Source: CAYPEK01 sp964409645
GTDB taxonomy: Bacteria > UBP15 > UBA6099
DNA length: 7,378 bases
Reading direction: 5' to 3'
Assembly (NCBI GenBank): GCA_964409645.1
Contig: CAYPEK010000160.1
Span: forward strand, 1 to 7,378
Shown here piece by piece: positions 1 through 5,166 of this stretch (the first letter of the stretch is position 1; every line of letters begins with the position of its first letter). The notes beneath the pieces are model-generated. The model did no database searches. It was not told the DNA's origin and was given only the letters and a program-made list of their open reading frames with translations. The translations under genes and the position numbers were made by a program.

Positions 1-851
1 TTGACTTCGGCCGGGCGGACGGTGATGACGGACGCGATCTCGCGCGACGGGCGGACGACGACGCTGCCCCGGTAGTAGAGGCCGGTCGAGGAGCCGCCGT
101 CGAGTCCGAGCAGGTCGGTTATGCACGTGTGCTCTTTCACTTCGCGGACGAACGTGTAGATGCTCATCTTGGCGGATGTGGCGACGAGGTAGGCGTTTCC
201 GTCGCGGTCGATGCCGATGGCGCTCCAGCGGGCGGGTTTGTAGATGTCGTTCGATTTCGACGGGTGGTGTCCGTTTTTGACGAGGTCGGCTTTCGAGCTG
301 ACGAGCACTTTGCCGTCCTTCATGAGGATGTCCACGCAGGCGATGATGAGTTTATATTTCGATGTGTCGCCGAGTTTGCCGATACGGTCGATCACGGGCT
401 TGTTTTTGGAGTCGATGGCGAAGGCGGAGCTGAAAGAGCCTTCGATCTCGCGGCGGCCGTCCTTATAGACGTGGCCGACGAGCTTGCCGGAATTCATGTC
501 GAAGAAGCAGGCGTTGATGGCGGCGGTCGGGGAGGCGGTTCGGACGATGTCGTCGAAGCGGTCGCGTTTCGGATAATCGGCGGCGGTGACGTGCGCCATT
601 TCGAGAGTGCCGTTCGAGAGGTCGATCTTGATGACGTTCAGCGACGCATTTTTGCCGGTCGGGATTTTCACGAATTTGACCGGGAGGCGGTTGTCGGCGG
701 TGGCGGGAGCGGGTACCGGGACGGCGACTTGGGCCGCGGCTTCAATCAAAAAGGCCGCCTGCGAGATTATCGCCGCGGCGGCCACGCCTGTCAGTTTCAT
801 TAGGACGCGACCCCTGCCTGTAACTCCTGTGTTGCGCTTCCCGGGTCTCAT
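1..851 (-). CDS. Exported phosphodiester glycosidase-like protein (NAGPA/DUF2233 family), C-terminus cut by window edge
   Basis: The reverse strand is open from the ATG at 851 to the window edge. Numbering from a second in-frame ATG at 800, the protein opens with a signal-peptide-like stretch: MK, a hydrophobic run of about 20 residues, then AAAQ as a plausible cleavage site. The rest matches the NAGPA (phosphodiester glycosidase, PF09992) pattern: AINACFF near 94-100, ARWSAIGID at 190-198 (the family's usual 'PRTAIG' region), and LDGGSSTGLYYRG at 233-245 (the usual LDGGGSS signature). Family members remove sugars from phosphodiester-linked glycoconjugates; the bacterial substrate is not inferable here. 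The start at 851 is preferred because AAGGTGG lies 8 nt upstream. The 800 start has only AGGGG about 10 nt away but gives a more classical short signal peptide. The terminal IASVITV segment suggests only a few residues are missing. It is transcribed away from dctQM. Confidence 0.82.
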   Translation of the reverse strand, partial: MRPGKRNTGVTGRGRVLMKLTGVAAAAIISQAAFLIEAAAQVAVPVPAPATADNRLPVKFVKIPTGKNASLNVIKIDLSNGTLEMAHVTAADYPKRDRFDDIVRTASPTAAINACFFDMNSGKLVGHVYKDGRREIEGSFSSAFAIDSKNKPVIDRIGKLGDTSKYKLIIACVDILMKDGKVLVSSKADLVKNGHHPSKSNDIYKPARWSAIGIDRDGNAYLVATSAKMSIYTFVREVKEHTCITDLLGLDGGSSTGLYYRGSVVVRPSREIASVITVRPAEV

Positions 852-931
852 CCGGATCACCACCTTGAAAGATGAGGGGGCTTTCCTGTTCCCTCATCCT
901 TCGAGGTGTTCCGGTGCTGCTTCCGTCCTAC

Positions 932-961
932 TTTATATATACCCGTTTTTTGGATTGTTAA
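932..961 (-). promoter_or_regulatory. Predicted sigma-70 promoter for the NAGPA-like gene
   Basis: On the minus strand the -35 box is TTAACA (961-956) and the -10 box is TATAAA (937-932), separated by 18 nt. Each matches the consensus at five of six positions. Transcription would start near 925 and give a leader of about 75 nt to the ATG at 851. Overlapping TATATA boxes give an alternative 16-nt spacer. It is seen by eye only, with no experimental support. Confidence 0.42.
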
Positions 962-984
962 AAATGTTTTTTGCCGTTGACCTA

Positions 985-1011
985 CTAGGGGCACGTGCAA
1001 CGTGCCCCTAC
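985..1011 (-). repeat. REP-like palindrome, copy 1 (GTAG plus 11-bp hairpin)
   Basis: Bases 986-996 and 1000-1010 are perfect 11-bp inverted arms (TAGGGGCACGT) around a 3-nt loop. Read on the minus strand it begins GTAG and continues into GGGCACGT, the GTAG-plus-hairpin layout of REP sequences mobilised by RAYT transposases. It lies just upstream of the predicted promoter of the NAGPA-like gene. Confidence 0.75.
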
Positions 1012-1134
1012 ATAAGATAATTAAAATATAGTCCGTAGAAGCACGTTCTACTCGCACAGGAATATCGAGGTAACGACGCCCCCTGCATAAGCTGTTTAAA
1101 TATGTCCGTAGGGGCACGTTGCACGTACCCCCTA
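1012..1134 (+). repeat. Degenerate REP-like copies 2 and 3 with shared flanks
   Basis: The palindrome of 985-1011 recurs at 1108-1134 in the opposite orientation as GTAGGGGCACGT plus a right arm spoiled by one substitution and one extra C. A third, decayed copy begins GTCCGTAGAAGCACGT at about 1031-1046. The last two are preceded by matching flanks (CATAAG, an AT run containing TTAAA, then GTCCGTAG; about 1011-1038 and 1086-1111), a pitch of roughly 75 nt. This is a decayed REP cluster, not a CRISPR array: the copies are too few, unequal and in mixed orientation. Confidence 0.6.
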
Positions 1135-1226
1135 ATCCTTAATATTTCATAATTTCAACGCGGGTCGTGGGTGCGATAAAGCACTATGGGCTGCTTGTCG
1201 CCGTATATGAATATTGAGATTATTCT

Positions 1227-1256
1227 TTGACACCGCAAATTTATGGTGCTAAGTAT
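1227..1256 (+). promoter_or_regulatory. Possible promoter for dctQM
   Basis: A perfect TTGACA lies at 1227-1232. The best -10 candidates are poor: AAGTAT at 1251-1256 (18-nt spacer, three of six matches) or TAAGTA at 1250-1255 (17-nt spacer). An activator might be needed. The leader to the dctQ ATG would be about 60 nt. The rest of 1135-1320 shows no gene. Confidence 0.28.
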
Positions 1257-1320
1257 TTCGTTATTGCCTACAGAGGGAAATAGTGCGGGGCGGGGAGCAA
1301 AATCGGCCGGGAGGCTGAGA

Positions 1321-1839
1321 ATGTTTCGGAAAATCACATTCGCGCTCGACAGGGCGATCAGCATCATCGAGACCGTCTTTCTGACGGCGGGGCTCGCCGT
1401 GATGGTGGCGGCGCTGTTCGCTGAAGTCGTATGCGGATTTTTAGACGTCAGCCTGCCGTGGGCGAGCGAGCTCGCGCTCTACCTGATGGTGTGGGTGATG
1501 TGCTTCGGCGCGAGCGCGGCGGTCCGCGGCGGCAACCACATCGCGGTGGGACTGATCGCCGACCGGCTCCACGGGCTGCCCGCGCGGGTGGTGCGGCTTT
1601 CCGTGCTCGTTTTCTGCCTGTTGCTCTGCATCGGCGGGGTTGTGCTCGGCTGGCAGTACACGCATGTCGCGTATCTTTCGGGCAAGCAGTCGGTCGTGAT
1701 GAGGGCGCCGATGTGGATTGTTTACGCGGCGTTCCCGGTGACGGCGGGGCTGATGGCGTTGCGCGTGTTGCTGCTCGGCGCGCGGGGTCTCGCGATGCGC
1801 GCCCGCGCCGACGAAACCGAGAGGACGGAGCAGCTATGA
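1321..1839 (+). CDS. dctQ: TRAP transporter small membrane subunit, DctQ family
   Basis: A 172-residue protein of the DctQ family, the four-helix membrane subunit that works with DctM in tripartite ATP-independent periplasmic transporters, which take up organic acids, sugar acids and similar solutes using an ion gradient. Hydrophobic segments are visible at about 15-38, 47-67, 90-111 and 130-152. The family pattern is clear at 47-76: WASELALY, then VWVMCFGA, then RGGNHIAV. The ATG at 1321 is chosen because GGGAGG (1309-1314) sits 6 nt upstream and the hydrophobic helix then starts at the usual distance. An upstream in-frame ATG at 1243 would add 26 unconserved residues and has no comparable ribosome site. 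The stop overlaps the dctM start (ATGA), implying translational coupling. No dctP gene lies upstream, where the neighbour is divergent. Confidence 0.93.
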   Translation: MFRKITFALDRAISIIETVFLTAGLAVMVAALFAEVVCGFLDVSLPWASELALYLMVWVMCFGASAAVRGGNHIAVGLIADRLHGLPARVVRLSVLVFCLLLCIGGVVLGWQYTHVAYLSGKQSVVMRAPMWIVYAAFPVTAGLMALRVLLLGARGLAMRARADETERTEQL

Positions 1840-3113
1840 CCGCGGCGATCGTCGCATTCGTCTTCCTGCTGCTGATGCTGCTCGGCGTGCCGCTGTTCGC
1901 CGTGATCGGCACGGTGACGGCGATCTGCCTGCTGCTGTCGGACTCGCCGCTGATGATTCTCGCGCAGCAGTTTTTCTCGATCGCGGACCGCACGGCGCTT
2001 CCGGCGATCCCGCTCTTCATCCTCATATCGACGCTGATGGCGAAGGGGTCGAGCGCGAAACGACTCGTGAACTTCGTGCGCGCGCTCGTCGGCTGGCTGC
2101 CCGGCGGGATGCCGCTCGCGACGCTCGCCGCGTGCATCATCTTCGCCGCGCTCGCCGGGATGACGCCCGCCGCGATCATCGCCGTCGGCGCGATGCTCTA
2201 CCCCGGACTCATCAAGGGCGGCTACAGCGAGCGGTTCTCGCTCGGGTTTGTCACGTCCGCCGGTTCGCTCGGCATTCTCGTGCCGCCGAGCATCGTCGTG
2301 CTGATCTTCGGCGTGGTGGGCGAAGTTAACATCGAGGCGCTGTTCATCGCGGCGGTTGTGCCGATCGCCATAATCTCCGTGTTGTTTTATATTTACTCGC
2401 TCGTGGTTGGCGCGCGCGCGGGAATCAAGCGCGAGCCGTTCATGCCGCGCGAGATCGTAAAGCGGTTTCTCTCCGGCTTCTGGGCAATTCTGTTGCCGAT
2501 CGGCATCGGAGGCGGCATCTACTCCGGGCTTGTCACCGTCACGCAGGCAGCAGCGCTCGGCGCCGTCTATGCGTTCATCGTCGAGATTTTCTTCTACCGC
2601 ACGCTCAAACTGCGCGACATCCCGCGCCTCTCGTACGGCGCCGGAACCACCGTCGGGTTGCTGCTTGTCATCATAGCCGTCACGTTCGGCTTTAATTGGT
2701 ATCTCACGACGAACGGCATCCCGGACGCGCTGACCGAATGGATCGCGTCTCACTTCCACTCGAAGGTGTCGTTTCTGCTCGCAGTCAACGCGCTGCTGCT
2801 TTTCCTCGGCTGCCTCATGGACATCATGTCGGCGATATTCATCACCGTGCCGCTGCTGCTGCCGGCGGCGGTCGCGATGGGTATCGACCCGATCCATTTC
2901 GGCATAATTTTCATTGTCAATTTCGAGATCGGATATCTTACGCCGCCCGTCGGGATCAACCTGTTCACGTCGAGCGCGGCGTTCAAGCGGCCCGTGATTG
3001 CCGTGTCCCGCGCCGTGATGCCCTACCTCGTGTTGCTCCTCGCCGCGCTCGCCCTCATAACTTTCTACCCGCCGATTACGCTTTTCCTCGTCAAACTGAC
3101 AGGAAATATGTGA
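1836..3113 (+). CDS. dctM: TRAP transporter large membrane subunit, DctM family
   Basis: A 425-residue, almost entirely hydrophobic protein of the DctM family, the transport subunit of TRAP systems and a member of the ion transporter superfamily, with about 12 membrane segments. Landmarks are LPAIPLFIL at 55-63, GMTPAAIIAVGAM followed by PGLIKGGYSERF at 108-134, LGILVPPS at 145-152, TVTQAAALGAVYA at 234-246 and LTPPVGINLF at 368-377. The two PP-containing loops lie in the repeat-related halves expected of the family. The ATG at 1836 overlaps the dctQ stop by 4 nt, with CGGAG five bases upstream inside dctQ. The frame is open further upstream to 1431, but those 135 codons are dctQ read out of frame. 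Substrate cannot be told from DctM alone. It converges on the glycosyltransferase gene across a 114-nt repeat-filled gap. Confidence 0.95.
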   Translation: MTAAIVAFVFLLLMLLGVPLFAVIGTVTAICLLLSDSPLMILAQQFFSIADRTALPAIPLFILISTLMAKGSSAKRLVNFVRALVGWLPGGMPLATLAACIIFAALAGMTPAAIIAVGAMLYPGLIKGGYSERFSLGFVTSAGSLGILVPPSIVVLIFGVVGEVNIEALFIAAVVPIAIISVLFYIYSLVVGARAGIKREPFMPREIVKRFLSGFWAILLPIGIGGGIYSGLVTVTQAAALGAVYAFIVEIFFYRTLKLRDIPRLSYGAGTTVGLLLVIIAVTFGFNWYLTTNGIPDALTEWIASHFHSKVSFLLAVNALLLFLGCLMDIMSAIFITVPLLLPAAVAMGIDPIHFGIIFIVNFEIGYLTPPVGINLFTSSAAFKRPVIAVSRAVMPYLVLLLAALALITFYPPITLFLVKLTGNM

Positions 3114-3126
3114 GCGAGTACAAAGG

Positions 3127-3222
3127 AATTTACCACCAAGACACGAAGACACAAAGGGTTTTAAAAGCGGCAAAGCCGCTTATTCAAGATATCTTTTCTT
3201 GGTGTCTTTGTGGTGAATTTTG
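3127..3222 (+). repeat. Large inverted repeat of the 'accacnaagacacnaagacac' type with central hairpin
   Basis: The left arm (about 3127-3157) and the right arm (about 3194-3222, reverse complement) share the pattern AATTYACCACNAAGACACNAAGA. Between them 3165-3171 and 3175-3181 form a perfect 7-bp hairpin (AAGCGGC with loop AAA). It fills the gap between convergent dctM and the glycosyltransferase gene, so it may also act as a two-way terminator, though the T-runs after the stem are short on both strands. From memory this is a dispersed repeat type seen in many environmental bacterial genomes. A half copy recurs at 5067-5118. Confidence 0.78.
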
Positions 3223-3227
3223 CTTTT

Positions 3228-4241
3228 TCAAGCGACGAAGATGAAATCCGTTATTTCGGTGTAACCGAATTCGAGGAGTGTGTCGCGGATAAGCAACCGC
3301 GCGCCGCGCGCGCCCACCGCGCACACGATAAAATCGCCAGACTCGCGACTCGCGAGCGTGTCAGGCGGAAGAATCGGAATCTCGCCGATCCGGCGGCCGA
3401 TTTTCTTCGGGTCAACATCGATCAAACGCGCCACCTCGACTCCCGCCGTCGCGAACTCCCGCAGCCACCAGCGACCCTCGCGTCCCGCGCCCCAGAGCGT
3501 TATCCGGCTGCGGCTCCGCAGACGGCTCTGGAGAAGGTAGTGCGCTTTCAGCTTGCGGAACTTCGGGATTGTGTAAGACCGGTGTGTGCGCGACATTCTT
3601 TCGGGGTAATCGCGCCAGAGATAAAGCGTCTCCGGCACTTTTGTGAACCGCGCGCCGGAAACAAACAGCCGCATCCACAGGTCGTAATCCTCCGGCCAGC
3701 CGTGGTCCTGATAGCCGCCCACGGCGACCACTGCGTCCCGACGGAACATCACGCTCGGATGCGCGAACGGCGACTCCACAAAGAAGTCGCGCGCAATGTC
3801 GGCCTCGTCCGCGACCGAGTTCAGCCAGTCGATGTATAAGGCCATCCCTTCGCCGACATGCTCCGGCGGGAACGCTTCGACGAGACATCCGCAGAGAGTA
3901 ATTTCGGGCTGCTCGTGGAGCAGGGTGGCCTGTTTTTCGAGCCTGTGCGGGAGAGAGATGTCGTCGGCGTCCATGCGCGCGACGAGTGGCGCGGAGCAGA
4001 GATCGAGTCCGGCGTTGAGCGCGGCGACAAGCCCATCATGTTGTCTTGCGGCAACTTTGAAGCGCGGGTCGTGCGCAGCGAAGCGGGCGGCGATGTCCAC
4101 CGAGTCGTCCGTCGAGCCGTCATCCACGACGATGCACTCCCAGTCGCGGAACGACTGTGTCGCGATCGAGTCGAGAGCGCCGGCGAGGAAATCCGCGCCG
4201 TTCCGCACGGGCAGCAGAACGCTGACGGCCGGTTTTTTCAT
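3228..4241 (-). CDS. Family 2 glycosyltransferase with C-terminal Rossmann-like domain
   Basis: A 337-residue protein. Residues 5-210 are a GT-A fold, family 2 glycosyltransferase: SVLLPVRNG at 7-15, VVDDGSTDDS at 38-47 for nucleotide binding, DADD at 91-94 as the metal-binding DxD, HPSVMFRR at 161-168 and PEDYDLWMR at 183-191 with the probable catalytic acidic pair. It would transfer a sugar from a nucleotide-sugar donor, most likely for a surface polysaccharide or glycan. From about 246 a second domain begins: ITLWGAGREGR at 247-257 is a GxGxxG nucleotide-binding loop, followed by VARLIDVDPKKIG and, at 304-314, FIVCAVGARGA, the outline of a short Rossmann fold as in PglD N-termini. No transmembrane helix is evident. 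The ATG at 4241 matches where family members start; a GTG at 4259 is also open. Neither has a clear Shine-Dalgarno site. The gene is GC-rich, like dctQM. Confidence 0.92.
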   Translation of the reverse strand: MKKPAVSVLLPVRNGADFLAGALDSIATQSFRDWECIVVDDGSTDDSVDIAARFAAHDPRFKVAARQHDGLVAALNAGLDLCSAPLVARMDADDISLPHRLEKQATLLHEQPEITLCGCLVEAFPPEHVGEGMALYIDWLNSVADEADIARDFFVESPFAHPSVMFRRDAVVAVGGYQDHGWPEDYDLWMRLFVSGARFTKVPETLYLWRDYPERMSRTHRSYTIPKFRKLKAHYLLQSRLRSRSRITLWGAGREGRWWLREFATAGVEVARLIDVDPKKIGRRIGEIPILPPDTLASRESGDFIVCAVGARGARLLIRDTLLEFGYTEITDFIFVA

Positions 4242-4368
4242 GATAGGAATTTGTACCACCCGCGCGGCGCTAAGTCAAAGGAGGAATATTGATTATCGAA
4301 ATAAAACTATTTATATATCGGGGCCTTTGTGGAAACATCGCTTTCAAAATATGTGCATTGTATAAAAG

Positions 4369-4396
4369 TTGACGAATGGCTAATTAAAGATATAAT
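4369..4396 (+). promoter_or_regulatory. Strong predicted sigma-70 promoter upstream of the RAYT gene
   Basis: TTGACG at 4369-4374 and a perfect TATAAT at 4391-4396 are 16 nt apart. Transcription would begin near 4403 and run through the REP hairpin at 4443-4464 before reaching the transposase ATG at 4476. The promoter lies outside the repeat-bounded element. The surrounding 4270-4436 is AT-rich and holds no convincing gene. Confidence 0.55.
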
Positions 4397-4436
4397 GTTT
4401 ATTATCAATAATGGTTAAGTGTTTTTATATTTAAAT

Positions 4437-4472
4437 ATGTAGGGCGGGGTCGCCGAACCCCGCCGACGTAAC
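4437..4472 (+). repeat. REP palindrome, left copy
   Basis: GTAG at 4439-4442 is followed by a hairpin with 8-bp arms GGCGGGGT (4443-4450) and ACCCCGCC (4457-4464) around the loop CGCCGA. GTAG beside the stem foot is the tetranucleotide recognised by RAYT enzymes in enterobacterial REPs. The hairpin ends 11 nt before the transposase ATG, and no Shine-Dalgarno sequence is visible between them, so it may depress translation. Confidence 0.85.
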
Positions 4473-4475
4473 TAT

Positions 4476-4967
4476 ATGGAATTGCCACGGAGAAAACACC
4501 TTAAACACCTCGAAATGCTGTTTTTGGATTATAATGCGCCGATATTTTTTATAACAATGACAACTTATCAAAGGCGGAACATACTTATCGAGCCTGTTGT
4601 TGCCGATAAGATAATAGAGTGTCTGCGGGAATGCAGAGAAAAGAACGGGTGGGCTGTTGGACGATTTGTGATAATGCCCGATCATATTCATTTTTTTGCC
4701 GCCCCGGTGAAAGATGCGAAGACGCTTTCCGGTTTTATACGAGATTTCAAGAAGTGGACGCAAGCATAAGCGGTGGAGAGAGGGTATAAAGGCAAGTTGT
4801 GGCAGAGTGAATTTTTTGATCGTTTGTTAAGGGGTAATGAATCGTATCACGATAAGTGGAAATACGTATTGGAAAATCCGGTGAGGGCGGGCCTTTGTGA
4901 GAAGCCGGAAGATTGGCCGTATCAGGGTGAGTTGTGTTTGTTTGAATATAAAAGAATTACAGGGTGA
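4476..4967 (+). pseudogene. REP-associated tyrosine transposase (RAYT, Y1/HUH family), interrupted by an in-frame TAA
   Basis: From 4476 the frame encodes 97 residues to a TAA at 4767-4769, then continues in the same frame to a TGA at 4965-4967. Read through, the product would be about 163 residues, a normal RAYT length. The first part carries FFITMTTYQRR at 24-34 and the HUH motif MPDHIHFF at 67-74 (metal-binding histidines 70 and 72). The second carries LWQSEFFDRLLR, ESYHDKWKYVLENPVRAGL and DWPY, with the predicted catalytic tyrosine in the WKYVLENP segment. The stop thus separates the metal site from the nucleophile, so a terminated product should be inactive. Because the frame is kept on both sides, a single substitution to TAA is the simplest explanation. 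A GTG at 4773 could restart translation but lacks a good ribosome site. It is called a pseudogene; readthrough or a split enzyme is possible but unsupported. Confidence 0.8.
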
Positions 4968-5000
4968 GATGTTTGGCCAAAATGCGACAGAGGGCGATGT

Positions 5001-5036
5001 GTTACGTCGGCGGGGTTCGGCGACCCCGCCCTACAT
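5001..5036 (-). repeat. REP palindrome, right copy (inverted)
   Basis: This is the exact reverse complement of 4437-4472, with the 8-bp stem at 5009-5016 and 5023-5030 and GTAG (minus strand) at 5034-5031. It starts 33 nt after the last codon of the RAYT frame. Perfect identity of the two copies, in contrast to the decayed copies near 1000-1134, suggests a recent insertion or ongoing homogenisation. Confidence 0.85.
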
Positions 5037-5052
5037 CAAAAACATGTTGATG

Positions 5053-5083
5053 AAAAAATATTAAATAAGCGGCCACGCCGCTT
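5053..5083 (-). terminator. Possible rho-independent terminator of the SIR2-TPR gene
   Basis: On the minus strand, about 85 nt past the SIR2-TPR stop, a perfect 7-bp stem AAGCGGC/GCCGCTT with a 3-nt loop (5083-5067) is followed by ATTTAATATTTTTT. The T-rich tract is interrupted, so termination may be modest. The hairpin belongs to the dispersed repeat described at 5067-5118, so the terminator may have arrived with the repeat. Confidence 0.4.
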
Positions 5084-5118
5084 TTCGTATTCCTTAGTGT
5101 CTTAGTGGTAATTTTTTT
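5067..5118 (+). repeat. Half copy of the repeat at 3127-3222
   Basis: It reproduces the central hairpin (AAGCGGC, loop CAC instead of AAA, GCCGCTT) and the right arm in the same orientation: CTTAGTGTCTTAGTGGTAA against CTTGGTGTCTTTGTGGTGAA. The left arm is absent. The conserved stem with a changed loop shows that the hairpin is part of the repeat unit. Confidence 0.7.
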
Positions 5119-5166
5119 AAAAGAAGCTTCTTGTCTCGAATGATGAATGAAGAATGAAAATTGGCA

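Larger units (their letters stand above)
4437..5036 (+). mobile_element. REPtron: RAYT transposase gene between two perfect inverted REP copies
   Basis: The 600-bp unit is bounded by 4437-4472 and 5001-5036, which are exact reverse complements over 36 nt. Inside lies a REP-associated tyrosine transposase frame. Single RAYT genes flanked by REP sequences in opposite orientation are the known genomic arrangement of this domesticated IS200-like family. No target duplication is apparent, as expected for a single-strand HUH mechanism. Confidence 0.8.

Noticed and set aside
857..1117. 86-codon minus-strand open frame
   Set aside because: It runs through the REP cluster and the predicted NAGPA promoter, has no domain-like pattern or good ribosome site, and its composition follows the repeats.
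985..1134. CRISPR array
   Set aside because: There are only three unequal, partly inverted copies, with no regular spacers and no cas genes; REP elements explain it better.
1431..1835. Upstream extension of the dctM frame, giving a 560-residue protein
   Set aside because: These 135 codons overlap dctQ in another frame and give an arginine-rich nonsense sequence; the ATGA overlap at 1836 is the real start.
1722..3173. 483-codon minus-strand open frame opposite dctM
   Set aside because: It is an extremely charged, Arg/Asp/His-rich product typical of the antisense of a GC-rich membrane protein gene.
3210..3839. Plus-strand open frame opposite the glycosyltransferase
   Set aside because: It is the antisense shadow of a gene with clear GT2 motifs; no recognisable protein features.
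4289..4372. 27-codon frame from TTG with AAAGGAGG just upstream
   Set aside because: The ribosome site is excellent, but the start is TTG, no promoter is evident, and the peptide has no recognisable character; it may be chance or a gene remnant at the composition boundary. Conservation in relatives would revive it.
5121..5132. Palindrome AAGAAGCTTCTT as terminator of the SIR2-TPR gene
   Set aside because: It has no loop, so it cannot form a good hairpin; the stem at 5067-5083 is the better candidate.
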